Assembly (NCBI RefSeq): GCF_000472545.1
Contig: NZ_AWZV01000005.1
Coordinates: 1 to 64,000, forward strand
Reading direction: 5' to 3'
From: Burkholderia sp. WSM2232
GTDB lineage: Bacteria > Pseudomonadota > Gammaproteobacteria > Burkholderiales > Burkholderiaceae
Length of the DNA stretch: 64,000 nt
The notes below the pieces were generated by a model. That model was not told where the DNA came from. It did not search any database and saw only the letters and a program-made list of their open reading frames with translations. Positions 17,288 to 27,570 of this stretch are shown here, in pieces; position 1 is the first letter of the stretch; each line of letters begins with the position of its first letter. A program made the translations under genes and the position numbers.

Positions 17288-18286
17288 ATGAAGCGCGACG
17301 CGATCACCCACGTCGAGGCCCCGTGCGAGTCGCCGCTCTCCCGGCTCGCACACGTAGGCTTCCTGACCCTGCCGAACTTTTCGATGATCGCGTTCACGAG
17401 CGCGGTCGAGGTGCTGCGCATGGCCAACTACGTGGGCCGCGCGGAGCACTACAGGTGGTCGGTCATCACGCCCGACGGCGAACCTGCGCGGGCCAGCAAC
17501 GGCATTACGGTAAGGCCGACCACCACGCTTGCGCAGGCGGGCATGCCGGACGTGCTAATCGTCTGCGCCGGCTGGCATGTGCGCGATTACGTGGACGATA
17601 CGGTAGTCGCGTTGCTGCGCGACGTAGCGGCTCAAGGCATACCGCTCGGCGGCATCTGCACGGGGCCGTATGCACTGCTCGCCGCGGGCCTGCTCGACGG
17701 TTATCGCTGCACCGTGCATTGGGAAGACATGTCGCCGCTGCACAAGAGCTACCCTCATGTGCGTTTTGCCGACGAGCTCTTCGTGATCGATCGCGATCGG
17801 CTGACGTGCACGGGCGGCACCGCGCCGCTCGATCTGATGCTGAATCTGGTCGGCATGCGCCTCGGTCATGCGGTCGCGGCGCAGGTGTCCGAACAGTTCA
17901 TCGTGGAAAGGATTCGCGGCTCGACGGATTACCAGCACATTCCCGTCGATGCGCGTGTCGGCTTCACGCGCGCCGAGCTGATCGAAGTAGTGCGATTGAT
18001 GGAGGCGAACATCGAAGAGCCGCTGTCGCTCGACGAACTCGCGCGGCTCGTGCATCTGTCGCAACGACATTTGCAGCGCATGTTCAAGATGTTTCTGAGC
18101 GTGTCGCCAACCCATTATTACCTGACGCTGCGCCTGCGCCGCGCGCGTGAACTGCTGCGCAACACCGACGCTTCGATCGCTCGCGTGACCGCCGTCTGCG
18201 GATTTCATTCGCCGTGTCATTTCAGTAAGGCGTATCGCGCGCAGTTCGGTCATGCGCCGAGCGTGGAGCGGCGGTTGTCCGCGTGA
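17288..18286 (+). CDS. GlxA-family AraC-type regulator (GbdR/CdhR-like)
   Basis: 332 residues: a DJ-1/PfpI-like N-terminal ligand domain (about 15-200) with LGGICTGPYALLAAGLL, and a C-terminal AraC DNA-binding domain with two HTH motifs (LSLDELARLVHLSQRHLQRMF and ASIARVTAVCGFHSPCHFSKAYRAQFG). It is a close paralogue of the regulator at 36263: both contain FTSAVEVLRMANY/FTNAIEVLRMANY and LTLRLRRARELL. It sits between the permease and the binding-protein genes of the transporter operon. It probably senses betaine, carnitine or dimethylglycine and activates uptake or catabolic genes. Confidence 0.9.
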   Translation: MKRDAITHVEAPCESPLSRLAHVGFLTLPNFSMIAFTSAVEVLRMANYVGRAEHYRWSVITPDGEPARASNGITVRPTTTLAQAGMPDVLIVCAGWHVRDYVDDTVVALLRDVAAQGIPLGGICTGPYALLAAGLLDGYRCTVHWEDMSPLHKSYPHVRFADELFVIDRDRLTCTGGTAPLDLMLNLVGMRLGHAVAAQVSEQFIVERIRGSTDYQHIPVDARVGFTRAELIEVVRLMEANIEEPLSLDELARLVHLSQRHLQRMFKMFLSVSPTHYYLTLRLRRARELLRNTDASIARVTAVCGFHSPCHFSKAYRAQFGHAPSVERRLSA

Positions 18287-18333
18287 GCGAACGCAGCAAG
18301 CAACAACTTACCCTGAGACCCTGAGGAACCGCC

Positions 18334-19296
18334 ATGAAACGTTTGTGGGCTGCGTCGTTGTGCGCGTTGTCCGTGTCGTCTGCATTGTCCGCGTTGTCGG
18401 TGACTTCCGCCGTTGCCGCGGAACCTTCCGCGTGCCGCGCGGTCCGTTTTGCCGACGTCGGCTGGTCCGACATTGCGGCCACGACCGGGCTTGCGTCGAC
18501 AGTATTGGAGGGACTCGGCTATAAGCCGACCAAGACGATCGCTTCCGTACCCATCACTTTTGCCGGCGTGAAGAGTAAGCAGATAGACGTGTTCCTCGGT
18601 TACTGGTCGCCGACCATGGACCCGATGATCGATCCGTTCAGGAAGGCCGGCCAGGTGAACGTGCTGCCCACGCCGAATCTGACGGGCGCGAAATACACGC
18701 TGGCGGTGCCGGACTACGCGTACCAGGCGGGCATCAAGTCGTTTGCCGACATCGCGAAGAACTACGACAAGCTGGGCGGCAAGATCTATGGCATCGAGCC
18801 GGGTAACGACGGCAATGCGCTCATCAAGAAGATGATCGACAGCAATCAGTACGGGCTCGGCAAGTTCAAACTGGTGGAGTCGAGCGAGGCGGGCATGCTG
18901 GTCGAGGTGAACCGCGCGATCCGCGACAAGAAGCCGATTGTGTTCCTCGGGTGGGAACCGCATCCAATGAACGTGCAGATGAAAATCGACTACCTGTCCG
19001 GCGGCGACGACGTCTTCGGCCCGAACTATGGCGAAGCGAAAGTCATGACGGTCACGCCGACCGATTATTCGGCGCGCTGCCCGAATGTCGCAAAGCTGGT
19101 GTCGAACCTGCATTTCACGACCGACATCGAGAACCACGTGATGCTGCCGATCATGAACAAAACCGACCCCAACAAGGCCGCGCGCGAGTGGCTGAAGGCG
19201 AACCCGGCGGTACTCGACCAGTGGCTCGCAGGCGTCACGACATTCGACGGCAAGGACGGTTTGCCGGCGGTGAAGGCATATGTAGCAGGGAAGTGA
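18334..19296 (+). CDS. Choline/carnitine-type ABC transporter substrate-binding protein (ChoX/CaiX family)
   Basis: 320 residues with a signal peptide cleaved near VAAEP (about residue 30). It shares the layout of the protein at 54156: VRFADVGWSDIAAT, IDVFLGYWSPTMDP, KIYGIEPGND and VFLGWEPHPMN. These Trp- and Asp-containing segments form the aromatic cage for the trimethylammonium group in the ChoX/ProX class. It follows the regulator by 47 bp and precedes a strong stem-loop, so it closes the proVW-regulator-binding protein operon. Choline, carnitine and betaine cannot be separated from sequence alone. Confidence 0.9.
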   Translation: MKRLWAASLCALSVSSALSALSVTSAVAAEPSACRAVRFADVGWSDIAATTGLASTVLEGLGYKPTKTIASVPITFAGVKSKQIDVFLGYWSPTMDPMIDPFRKAGQVNVLPTPNLTGAKYTLAVPDYAYQAGIKSFADIAKNYDKLGGKIYGIEPGNDGNALIKKMIDSNQYGLGKFKLVESSEAGMLVEVNRAIRDKKPIVFLGWEPHPMNVQMKIDYLSGGDDVFGPNYGEAKVMTVTPTDYSARCPNVAKLVSNLHFTTDIENHVMLPIMNKTDPNKAAREWLKANPAVLDQWLAGVTTFDGKDGLPAVKAYVAGK

Positions 19297-19306
19297 TGGA
19301 TGGATG

Positions 19307-19331
19307 TTCGCGCCGCGTGGTGCGGCGCGAA
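19307..19331. terminator. Bidirectional terminator-like hairpin
   Basis: Perfect 10-bp stem TTCGCGCCGC / GCGGCGCGAA with a 5-nt loop, between the convergent binding-protein and GlxA-regulator genes. Confidence 0.65.
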
Positions 19332-19418
19332 AATGTGTGCGACGGTTGCCGACAACAAGAACCCAAAACAACAGCAATAAGCCCGGCAAAAGCCAGGAAA
19401 AGCCCCTGAATCAGGACC

Positions 19419-20501
19419 TCAAATTGCCTGAGCCCGCCCAGGGAACGTCTCGTCGTAATCCGCACCGTATTCCGCTTCTGCCGGCGTGCCGCGCTGCTCG
19501 CGATACATCATCGGCGGCAGGCCGAATTGTTTGCGGAATTCGCGACCCAGATGCGACGCATCGGAAAAGCCGCAGCTCGACGCAATGTCCGCCACTGTCT
19601 TGTCCGAACTGGTCAACAACCAGGCAGCGGTGCGCAGGCGCACCTGCTTGGCGTACGCCTGCGGCGCCTTGCCGGTTTCGGCCTTGAAAAGCCGCTCCAG
19701 TTGACGCGGTGACAGGTCGAGTTTGCGCGCCAGTTCCTCGAGCGAGAGAGAGCGACCCACATGCTGTTCCATCAGCAGAATCGCGCGCTTGACCTTCGGA
19801 TGGGTGGCGGGCGCGAGACCCGGCGGATGCGGCTGCGGCGCGTTGCCTTTTTGCATGTCGTCGACGAGCAGAATCCGCAGCGCCTTCTGGACGGTCGCGG
19901 TTTCGAAGTGGCGCAGCAGAATGGCCGCTGCGACGTCGATCGACGCCCGCCCGCCGGAACACGTAATGCGCCGCCGGTCGATCACGAAGAGCCGGTCGGC
20001 CACCAGCGCCTCTTCGTTGACCGCCGGAAACCGTTCGATGAAGTCCCAGTAGTGAAACCAGCTCACGCAGATGCGATAGCCGTCGAGCACCCCCGCACGC
20101 ATCAGCGAGAACACGCCCGTGCACATGCCGACGAGCGTGGCATCCGTTGCGGCCGCGCGCCGGATGAAAGCGAGCGTCGCGTCGCTCGCAGCCGGTCCGG
20201 AATGCAGCAGGCCGCCCACCACGACGACGTAATCGAAGGCCTCTGCGCTGTCGAATGTATCCCACGGCGTGATCTGAATGCCGCAGCTCGCGCGCACCGG
20301 TGCAAGGGTTTCCCCTATGACAGTCCATGAGCAGCGCACGGGTTTGCTGAAGTCGCCTTCGTCCGCGGACAGACGCAGCAGGTCGACGAAACCCGAGAAC
20401 GCCGTCAGCGTGAAGTTCGGCAGAAGAATAATGCCGAAGCGGATGCGCTCTTTCGGCGCACCGTCTATGGATTGCAGGGGAATCGGTTCAGCGGAGTTCA
20501 T
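19419..20501 (-). CDS. GlxA-family AraC-type regulator divergent from sdaA-sox
   Basis: 360 residues from ATG 20501 (an in-frame ATG at 20519 would add six). The DJ-1-like N-terminal domain contains FDYVVVVGGLLHSG and LVGMCTGVFSLMRAGVLDG. The C-terminal AraC domain has two HTHs (LSLEELARKLDLSPRQLERLF and KTVADIASSCGFSDASHLGREFRKQFG). It is clearly more distant from the other two GlxA-type regulators in the window. It is transcribed away from the serine dehydratase/sarcosine oxidase operon, so it may control sarcosine, glycine or serine catabolism (SouR-like role). The inducer is unknown. Confidence 0.88.
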   Translation of the reverse strand: MNSAEPIPLQSIDGAPKERIRFGIILLPNFTLTAFSGFVDLLRLSADEGDFSKPVRCSWTVIGETLAPVRASCGIQITPWDTFDSAEAFDYVVVVGGLLHSGPAASDATLAFIRRAAATDATLVGMCTGVFSLMRAGVLDGYRICVSWFHYWDFIERFPAVNEEALVADRLFVIDRRRITCSGGRASIDVAAAILLRHFETATVQKALRILLVDDMQKGNAPQPHPPGLAPATHPKVKRAILLMEQHVGRSLSLEELARKLDLSPRQLERLFKAETGKAPQAYAKQVRLRTAAWLLTSSDKTVADIASSCGFSDASHLGREFRKQFGLPPMMYREQRGTPAEAEYGADYDETFPGRAQAI

Positions 20502-20586
20502 GCAATGCAGCCGGAACAAGAAAAGAGAGTTGAGCCAAGCATAGCACCGGGTCGCGGCGCGGCATGCATCGTAAGGCGCCGGACTG

Positions 20587-20637
20587 GCAACCGCAACTCA
20601 AACCGCAACCGCAACCGCGACCGCAACCGCAACCGCA
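20587..20637 (+). repeat. Hexanucleotide tandem repeat (GCAACC)n
   Basis: Eight 6-bp units plus three bases of GCAACC in the 371-bp divergent region between the GlxA regulator and sdaA, with three degenerate units (GCAACT, CAAACC, GCGACC). It lies about 55 bp upstream of the candidate GbdR-type site, so unit number could influence promoter geometry. No gene is seen in the rest of this intergenic region. Confidence 0.85.
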
Positions 20638-20691
20638 GGCGCCTGCGCAGTCCCAAGCGCGGCTCCAATTCTTCACCGCCTGCGCAGCGCC

Positions 20692-20712
20692 TGTCGCAAA
20701 TGCGTCAGAAGG
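20692..20712 (+). promoter_or_regulatory. Candidate GbdR/GlxA-family operator (sdaA-sox copy)
   Basis: TGTCGCAAATGCGTCAGAAGG shares the TGTCGCAAAT core with the site before proV. A second GTC half lies 11 bp on rather than 10. It is 180 bp upstream of the sdaA start. Confidence 0.5.
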
Positions 20713-20872
20713 CTTCGTAAATCCGCCGCAGCGCTTGGCGCGCCGGGCAGTTGACGCCACTATCCCACTGTCATGCCGTTTTTATTCTATCGGTTCAATT
20801 TGACGTGCGGTGCAATAGGGCCTGTTAGAGGTAAATCCCGCCACCCAGGTATTGCAACGCATAAGGCACGCC

Positions 20873-22267
20873 ATGAACGTCAGCGTTTTCGATCTCTTCA
20901 AGATCGGTATCGGTCCTTCAAGCTCGCACACGGTCGGGCCGATGATCGCTGCTTGCCGTTTCGCGTCGCACATCGAAGATGCAAACCTGCTTGCGTTCGT
21001 GCGCCGTGTGAAGGTCGAGCTGTTCGGCTCGCTCGGCGCGACGGGCAAAGGCCACGGCACCGACAAGGCGGTGCTGCTCGGGCTCGAAGGCAACCTGCCC
21101 GAACTGATCGACCCGGACCTGATCGAGCCGCGCCTCGCTGCGATTCGCGAGACGAAGCAGCTCTCACTGCTGGGCAAACAGCCGGTCAAGTTCGACGAGC
21201 GCGAGCACCTCGGCTTTTTCCGCAAACTGATGCCGGGCGCACCCGGTTCGGGCATCGTGCATCCGAACGGCATGCGCTTTCAGGCTTTCGACGAAAACGG
21301 GCAACTGCTCGTCGAAAAAGAGTATTACTCGATTGGCGGTGGCTTCGTGGTGAACCGCGAGGGCGACCGCGTGAACGGGGTGCGCACAGGCACCGAGGTG
21401 CCATACCCGTTTCGCACCGGCGACGACCTGATGCACGTATGCCGCGAGACCGGTCTTTCCATCGCGCAGATTACGCTGAAGAACGAATGCGCGGCGCGCC
21501 CGGAAAGCGAAGTGCGCGAAGGGCTGCTGGCGATCTGGCGCACCATGGCCGCGTGCGTCGAACGCGGTTGCAAGGTGCGCGGCGAGTTGCCCGGCCCGAT
21601 GCACGTGAAGCGCCGCGCCGCCGATCTGTGTGGGCAGTTGCGCTCGCGCTCGGAAGAGTCGCTGCGCGATCCGCTTTCCATGCTCGACTGGGTGAATCTC
21701 TACGCAATGGCCGTCAACGAAGAAAACGCCGCGGGCGGGCGTGTCGTCACGGCGCCCACCAATGGCGCGGCCGGCGTGATTCCCGCAGTGCTGCACTACT
21801 ACGTGAAGTTCATGCACGCGTCGAATGACGAGGGCATCGTCAACTTTCTGCTGACCGCCGCGGCCATCGGCATCATCTACAAGGAAACCGCTTCTATTTC
21901 CGGCGCCGAAGTGGGGTGCCAGGGCGAAGTCGGAGTGGCCTGTTCGATGGCGGCAGCAGCGCTCGCCGCCGTGATGGGCGGCACGCCCACGCAGGTGGAA
22001 AACGCCGCGGAAATCGGCATGGAGCACAACCTCGGCATGACGTGCGACCCCGTTGGCGGACTCGTGCAGATTCCATGCATCGAGCGCAATGCGATGGGCG
22101 CGATCAAGGCGATCAACGCCGCGCGCATGGCCATGAAAGGCGACGGACAGCACTACGTATCGCTGGATAACGTCATCAAGACCATGCGCGAAACAGGCGC
22201 GGATATGAAGACGAAATACAAGGAAACGTCCCGCGGCGGCTTGGCCGTGAACGTCATCGAATGTTGA
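20873..22267 (+). CDS. sdaA: L-serine ammonia-lyase (serine dehydratase, iron-sulfur type)
   Basis: 464 residues, full length for single-chain SdaA/SdaB. The N-terminal beta domain begins [24 protein letters not shown]. The C-terminal catalytic domain carries the conserved cysteines expected to bind the [4Fe-4S] cluster: [20 protein letters not shown] and IPCIERN. It deaminates L-serine to pyruvate and ammonia. It is the first gene before soxBDAG, so serine formed from sarcosine-derived glycine plus methylene-THF (by GlyA) is fed directly to pyruvate. In Pseudomonas the equivalent is sdaB in the betaine gene region. Confidence 0.95.
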   Translation: MNVSVFDLFKIGIGPSSSHTVGPMIAACRFASHIEDANLLAFVRRVKVELFGSLGATGKGHGTDKAVLLGLEGNLPELIDPDLIEPRLAAIRETKQLSLLGKQPVKFDEREHLGFFRKLMPGAPGSGIVHPNGMRFQAFDENGQLLVEKEYYSIGGGFVVNREGDRVNGVRTGTEVPYPFRTGDDLMHVCRETGLSIAQITLKNECAARPESEVREGLLAIWRTMAACVERGCKVRGELPGPMHVKRRAADLCGQLRSRSEESLRDPLSMLDWVNLYAMAVNEENAAGGRVVTAPTNGAAGVIPAVLHYYVKFMHASNDEGIVNFLLTAAAIGIIYKETASISGAEVGCQGEVGVACSMAAAALAAVMGGTPTQVENAAEIGMEHNLGMTCDPVGGLVQIPCIERNAMGAIKAINAARMAMKGDGQHYVSLDNVIKTMRETGADMKTKYKETSRGGLAVNVIEC

Positions 22268-22333
22268 AGCAGGTTTTGCATATTTCATGAAGCACCAGGC
22301 AGCAAGCACCGACAGTACCCACAAGGATCAATG

Positions 22334-23578
22334 ATGAGCCGCTATTCGATATTCAGCCTATTGCGCAACGGGATGTCGTATCACGAGAACTGGGAGCGAC
22401 AGTGGAAGAGTCCCGAGCCCAAACGCGAGTACGACGTGGTGATCGTCGGCGGCGGCGGGCACGGTCTTGCCACTGCCTATTACCTCGCGAAGGAACATGG
22501 CGTGCGCAATGTCGCCGTGCTCGAGAAAGGCTGGATTGGCGGCGGCAATACGGCGCGTAATACGACCATCGTGCGCTCGAATTATCTGTGGGACGAGTCG
22601 GCCGCGCTCTATGAAAAGGCGATGAAGCTGTGGGAAGGTCTATCGCAAGACCTGAACTACAACGTGATGTTCAGCCAGCGCGGCGTGATGAATCTCGCGC
22701 ACACGCTGCAGGACGTGCGCGACACCGAGCGCCGCGTGAATGCGAACCGGCTGAACGGCGTGGACGCCGAATTCCTCACGCCCGCGCAGATCAAGGAACT
22801 GGAACCGACCATCAATCTGAACAGCCGCTATCCGGTGTTGGGCGCCTCGATCCAGCGGCGCGGCGGCGTCGCGCGGCACGACGCGGTGGCCTGGGGCTTC
22901 GCGCGCGGCGCGGATCAGGCAGGCGTCGACATCGTGCAGAACTGCCAGGTAACGGGCATTCGCCGCAACGGCAGCCAGGTGACGGGCGTGGACACCACCA
23001 AGGGCTTTATCAAGGCGAAGAAAGTGGCGATCGTGGCCGCGGGCAACACCTCCACGCTTGCCGATATGGCCGGCGTGCGTCTGCCGCTCGAAAGCCATCC
23101 GTTGCAGGCGCTCGTGTCGGAGCCGATCAAGCCGGTGGTCAACACCGTGGTCATGTCCAACGCGGTGCATGCGTACATCAGCCAGTCCGACAAGGGCGAT
23201 CTGGTGATCGGCGCGGGCGTCGACCAGTACACGGGCTTCGGTCAGCGCGGCAGTTTCCAGATTATCGAAGGCACGCTCGAAGCGATTGTCGAAATGTTCC
23301 CGGTGTTCTCGCGCGTGCGAATGAACCGCCAGTGGGGCGGCATTGTGGACGTATCGCCGGACGCATGCCCGATCATCAGCAAGACCGACGTAAAGGGCCT
23401 CTACTTCAATTGCGGCTGGGGCACCGGCGGTTTCAAGGCGACGCCGGGCTCGGGTTGGGCCTATGCGTACACCATCGCGAAAGACGAGCCGCATGAACTG
23501 AATGCGCCGTTTTCGCTGGAGCGCTTCTACACCGGCCACCTCATCGACGAACACGGCGCTGCCGCCGTCGCCCACTAA
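22334..23578 (+). CDS. soxB: Sarcosine oxidase subunit beta
   Basis: 414 residues from the second of two adjacent ATGs (22331 and 22334); the AAGGA site fits the second better. The FAD-binding start [20 protein letters not shown] lies at about residues 35-54, with the [21 protein letters not shown] segment next. The protein matches heterotetrameric SoxB in length. It carries the noncovalent FAD and covalent FMN region and oxidises sarcosine to glycine plus a one-carbon unit passed to THF. Neighbours soxD, soxA and soxG follow in canonical order. Confidence 0.96.
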   Translation: MSRYSIFSLLRNGMSYHENWERQWKSPEPKREYDVVIVGGGGHGLATAYYLAKEHGVRNVAVLEKGWIGGGNTARNTTIVRSNYLWDESAALYEKAMKLWEGLSQDLNYNVMFSQRGVMNLAHTLQDVRDTERRVNANRLNGVDAEFLTPAQIKELEPTINLNSRYPVLGASIQRRGGVARHDAVAWGFARGADQAGVDIVQNCQVTGIRRNGSQVTGVDTTKGFIKAKKVAIVAAGNTSTLADMAGVRLPLESHPLQALVSEPIKPVVNTVVMSNAVHAYISQSDKGDLVIGAGVDQYTGFGQRGSFQIIEGTLEAIVEMFPVFSRVRMNRQWGGIVDVSPDACPIISKTDVKGLYFNCGWGTGGFKATPGSGWAYAYTIAKDEPHELNAPFSLERFYTGHLIDEHGAAAVAH

Positions 23579-23606
23579 CGCACTAGAGCCACAGAGAGAC
23601 TTAATC

Positions 23607-23921
23607 ATGCTGCTGATCGAATGCCCCTGGTGCGGGCCGCGCGCCGAAACCGAATTTTCCTGCGGCGGGGAGGCGGACATCATGCGTCCTCTCGACACCG
23701 AGAAGCTCACGGACAAGGAATGGGGCGACTACCTGTTCATGCGCAAGAATCCGCGCGGCGTGCATCGCGAGCAATGGATGCACACGCAAGGTTGCCGCCG
23801 CTGGTTCAAGGCGCAACGCGACACGGTGAGCTACGAGATCCAGGGTTACGAGACGTTTGATCGTCCGCTGCTGAAGATGGATAGCAACGACGGCAACGCA
23901 CATGAGGGCAAGAAGCAATGA
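23607..23921 (+). CDS. soxD: Sarcosine oxidase subunit delta
   Basis: 104 residues starting MLLIECPWCGPRAETEFSCGGEA, with the zinc-binding cysteines of SoxD (CPWC, a further Cys in FSCGG and a His/Cys pair in HTQGCRRWF). Length and order B-D-A-G are standard for heterotetrameric sarcosine oxidase. It ends in an ATGA overlap with soxA, indicating translational coupling. Confidence 0.95.
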   Translation: MLLIECPWCGPRAETEFSCGGEADIMRPLDTEKLTDKEWGDYLFMRKNPRGVHREQWMHTQGCRRWFKAQRDTVSYEIQGYETFDRPLLKMDSNDGNAHEGKKQ

Positions 23922-26920
23922 GCCAGAAAGACCGACTCCCGAATGGCGGGCGCATCAACCGCGCATTGCCGCTCACGTTCACATTCAACGGCCGTCAATA
24001 CCAGGGCTACCAGGGCGACACGCTTGCCTCTGCACTGCTCGCCAACGGCCTGCATTTCGTCGCGCGCAGCTGGAAGTATCACCGGCCGCGCGGCATTGTC
24101 ACCGCGGGTGTGGAAGAACCGAATGCGGTAGTGCAACTGGAAACCGGCGCGTACACCGTGCCGAACGCGCGCGCGACCGAAGTGGAGCTGTACCAGGGGC
24201 TGGTAGCGAGCAGCGTGAACGCCAAGCCGAACATCGAGAAAGACCGCATGGCGGTCAATCAGAAGATTGCGCGTTTCATTCCCGCGGGCTTCTACTACAA
24301 GACCTTCATGTGGCCGCGCAAATTCTGGCCCAAGTATGAAGAGGTGATCCGCGACGCCGCGGGTCTCGGCAAGGCGCCCGAGCAACTCGACGCGGATCGC
24401 TACGACAAGTGCTTCGCGCATTGCGACGTGCTGGTGGTGGGCGGCGGCCCGACGGGCCTCGCGGCCGCGCATGCAGCCGCGTTGTCGGGCGCGCGCGTGA
24501 CGCTGGTCGACGATCAGCCGGAACTCGGCGGCTCGCTGCTGTCGTGCCGCGCGGAGATAGACGGCAAGCCGGCATTGCAATGGGTGCACAAGATCGAGGA
24601 CGAACTGCGGCAAATGCCTGACGTGAAGATTCTTTCGCGCAGCACGGCCTTCGGCTATCAGGACCACAATCTCGTCACGGTCACGCAGCGCCTGACCGAT
24701 CACCTGCCTGTGTCGCAACGCAAGGGCACGCGCGAGCTGATGTGGAAGATCCGCGCCAAACGCGTGATTCTCGCGACCGGCGCGCACGAGCGTCCCATCG
24801 TGTTCGGCAACAACGATCTGCCTGGCGTGATGCTGGCGTCGGCCGTGTCGACTTATCTGCATCGTTATGCAGTGCTGCCGGGCCGCGACGCAGTGGTCTT
24901 CACCAACAACGACGACGGTTATCAGTGCGCGCTCGATCTCAAGGCAGCCGGCGCGCAGGTGACGGTGATCGATCCGCGCGCGGGCGAATCGAAAGGCACG
25001 CTGCCCGCGCTCGCGCGCCGCTACGGCGTGAAGGTGATCAGCGGTGCGGTGATCACGGCGGCCCACGGCAAGCTGCGCGTGGCATCCGTGGATGTTGCGT
25101 CGTACTCGAACGGCCAGGTGGGCGCGAAGCAAACCGAACTGTCCTGCGATCTGCTCGCCATGTCCGGCGGGTGGAGCCCCGTATTGCACCTGTTCGCGCA
25201 ATCGGGCGGCAAGGCGCATTGGCATGACCAGAAGGCCTGCTTCGTGCCGGGCAAGGCGATGCAGCCGGAGACGAGCGTGGGCGCCTGCAACGGCGATTTC
25301 ACGCTGGGCCAAGGCATTCGTTTTGCAGTCGATGCGGGCGTGGAAGCCGCGCGCGCCGCGGGCTACATCGTCAAGCGGCCGAACGCGGTGCAGGTGGCCG
25401 AAATCAGCGAAGCGAAGATGCTGCCGCTGTGGCTCGTCGGCGGACGCGAGCTTGCCACGCGTGGGCCAAAGCAGTTCGTGGACTTCCAGAACGATGTGTC
25501 CGCGGCGGATATCTTCCTCGCCGCGCGCGAAGGCTTCGAGTCGGTCGAACACGTGAAGCGCTATACCGCGATGGGCTTCGGCACCGATCAGGGCAAGCTC
25601 GGCAACATCAACGGCATGGCGATTCTCGCGCAGGCGCTCGGCAAGACGATTCCCGAAACCGGCACGACGACGTTCCGCCCGAACTACACGCCGGTCACGT
25701 TCGGCACGTTCGCGGGACGCGAGTTGGGCGAGTTCCTCGATCCGGTGCGCAAGACGGCGGTGCACGAATGGCACGTCGAAAACGGCGCGGAATTCGAGGA
25801 CGTGGGCAACTGGAAGCGCCCCTGGTATTTCCCGAAGAAGGGCGAGGACCTGCATGCGGCGGTGGCGCGTGAATCGCTCGCGGTGCGCACGAGCGTTGGC
25901 ATTCTGGATGCGTCCACACTCGGCAAGATCGACATTCAGGGCCCCGATGCCGCCAAACTGCTGAACTGGGTCTATACGAATCCGTGGAGCAAGCTGGAAG
26001 TCGGCAAGTGCCGCTATGGTCTGATGCTCGACGAAAACGGCATGATCTTCGACGACGGCGTGACCGTGCGCCTCGGCGAACAGCATTACATGATGACCAC
26101 GACCACCGGCGGCGCCGCGCGCGTGCTGACGTGGCTTGAGCGCTGGCTGCAAACCGAATGGCCGGACATGCGTGTACGTCTCGCGTCGGTAACGGACCAT
26201 TGGGCCACGTTCGCCGTCGTCGGGCCGAACAGCCGCAAGGTGTTGCAGAAGGTGTGTCACGACATCGACTTCGCGAACGCGGCATTCCCGTTCATGAGTT
26301 ATCGCGAAGGCACGGTTGCCGGCGCAGCCTCGCGGGTCATGCGCATCAGCTTCTCGGGCGAACTCGCATATGAAGTGAACGTGCCGGCAAACGTGGGTCG
26401 CGCGGTGTGGGAAGCGTTGATGGCTGCGGGCGCAGAGTACGACATCACGCCGTACGGCACCGAAACGATGCACGTGTTGCGTGCGGAGAAGGGTTACATC
26501 ATCGTCGGCCAGGATACGGACGGTTCGATGACGCCTCATGACCTTGGCATGGGCGGCCTCGTCGCGAAGTCGAAGGACTTTCTCGGCAAGCGTTCGCTCA
26601 CGCGTTCGGACACGGCAAAGGCGGGGCGCAAGCAGCTGGTCGGGCTGCTGGCGGACGATCCGTCGTTCGTCATACCGGAGGGTTCGCAGATTGTCGCGGG
26701 TCCTTTCCAGGGCGATACCGCGCCCATGCTCGGGCATGTCACGTCGAGCTATTTCAGCCCGATTCTGAAGCGCTCTATCGCGATGGCAGTCGTGAAGGGC
26801 GGCCTCGACAAGATCGGCGAATCGGTCACGATTCCGCTTTCCAGCGGCAAACAGATTGCAGCGAAGATCACCAGCTCGGTGTTCTACGACAGCGAAGGAG
26901 CGCGTCAACATGTGGAATGA
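23918..26920 (+). CDS. soxA: Sarcosine oxidase subunit alpha
   Basis: 1000 residues, full length. The N-terminal ferredoxin-like region (about 20-110) is followed by an NAD/FAD-binding module with DVLVVGGGPTGLAAAHAA at about residues 168-185. The C-terminal ~400 residues form an aminomethyltransferase (GcvT) fold (VGILDASTLGKIDIQGPDA ... ), which binds THF and captures the methyl carbon as methylene-THF. It overlaps soxD by 4 bp and soxG by 11 bp. A complementary-strand frame of similar size across the whole gene is a composition shadow. Confidence 0.96.
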   Translation: MSQKDRLPNGGRINRALPLTFTFNGRQYQGYQGDTLASALLANGLHFVARSWKYHRPRGIVTAGVEEPNAVVQLETGAYTVPNARATEVELYQGLVASSVNAKPNIEKDRMAVNQKIARFIPAGFYYKTFMWPRKFWPKYEEVIRDAAGLGKAPEQLDADRYDKCFAHCDVLVVGGGPTGLAAAHAAALSGARVTLVDDQPELGGSLLSCRAEIDGKPALQWVHKIEDELRQMPDVKILSRSTAFGYQDHNLVTVTQRLTDHLPVSQRKGTRELMWKIRAKRVILATGAHERPIVFGNNDLPGVMLASAVSTYLHRYAVLPGRDAVVFTNNDDGYQCALDLKAAGAQVTVIDPRAGESKGTLPALARRYGVKVISGAVITAAHGKLRVASVDVASYSNGQVGAKQTELSCDLLAMSGGWSPVLHLFAQSGGKAHWHDQKACFVPGKAMQPETSVGACNGDFTLGQGIRFAVDAGVEAARAAGYIVKRPNAVQVAEISEAKMLPLWLVGGRELATRGPKQFVDFQNDVSAADIFLAAREGFESVEHVKRYTAMGFGTDQGKLGNINGMAILAQALGKTIPETGTTTFRPNYTPVTFGTFAGRELGEFLDPVRKTAVHEWHVENGAEFEDVGNWKRPWYFPKKGEDLHAAVARESLAVRTSVGILDASTLGKIDIQGPDAAKLLNWVYTNPWSKLEVGKCRYGLMLDENGMIFDDGVTVRLGEQHYMMTTTTGGAARVLTWLERWLQTEWPDMRVRLASVTDHWATFAVVGPNSRKVLQKVCHDIDFANAAFPFMSYREGTVAGAASRVMRISFSGELAYEVNVPANVGRAVWEALMAAGAEYDITPYGTETMHVLRAEKGYIIVGQDTDGSMTPHDLGMGGLVAKSKDFLGKRSLTRSDTAKAGRKQLVGLLADDPSFVIPEGSQIVAGPFQGDTAPMLGHVTSSYFSPILKRSIAMAVVKGGLDKIGESVTIPLSSGKQIAAKITSSVFYDSEGARQHVE

Positions 26921-27566
26921 AACCAAAGTGGCGGCCTCGGTCGTAGATCGCGCCGTGGGCAGTCAAACGGGCGTGTGGCAGGAGTCGCCGCTCGTCGGGG
27001 CAGATGCGCTGCTGAAAAAGCATCAGGCAACGGCAGGCACTGCATTCAGGCTCGCCGAGCGGCCGTTTCTCGAACTCGTCAACGTGCGTGGCGATACGCG
27101 CGACGCCGCGTTCGTAGCGGCCGTGCAGCAGGTTCTTGGCTGCAAGCCGCCGGAAAAGCCGAACACGGTGGCGCGCGGCAATGGCTACGACATGCTGTGG
27201 CTCGGTCCCGACGAATGGCTGGTGCGCTCGGCAACCGCGCATGACGCGTCGCGCACGGCGCCCTTGCAAGCGGCGCTCGGCACTGCATTTGCAGGGGTCT
27301 TTGCGTCGGCGGTGGATATCGGCAGCGGCTATACCGTGCTCGAAATCAGCGGCACGCGCACGCGTGAAGTGCTGTCGCGCGGCTGTCCACTCGATCTTCA
27401 TCCCAAGCTGTTCGGTGAAGGGCAGTGCGCGCAAAGCCATTATTTCAAGGCGTCGATGACACTCGTGCCCACCGGCGCGGACAGCTTCGACATCGTGGTG
27501 CGCCGCAGCTTTGCCGACTACTTCGTGAAGATCATGCTCGATGCAGCCGAGCCGCTGATGTCGTGA
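26910..27566 (+). CDS. soxG: Sarcosine oxidase subunit gamma
   Basis: 218 residues with a GAAGGAG ribosome-binding site inside the end of soxA. It has the SoxG segments FLELVNVRGDTRDAAF, GPDEWLVRS and DIGSGYTVLEISG ... RGCPLDLHP. It completes the heterotetrameric sarcosine oxidase and contacts the alpha-subunit C-terminal region. The stop codon is 4 bp before a strong hairpin. Confidence 0.93.
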   Translation: MWNETKVAASVVDRAVGSQTGVWQESPLVGADALLKKHQATAGTAFRLAERPFLELVNVRGDTRDAAFVAAVQQVLGCKPPEKPNTVARGNGYDMLWLGPDEWLVRSATAHDASRTAPLQAALGTAFAGVFASAVDIGSGYTVLEISGTRTREVLSRGCPLDLHPKLFGEGQCAQSHYFKASMTLVPTGADSFDIVVRRSFADYFVKIMLDAAEPLMS

Positions 27567-27570
27567 CGCG

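Noticed and set aside
23846-26926. Very long frame (about 1026 codons) on the minus strand across soxA
   Set aside because: It mirrors soxA exactly. In high-GC DNA with strong third-position bias, the complementary frame stays open. The translated product is rich in Arg, His and Ala and matches no family.
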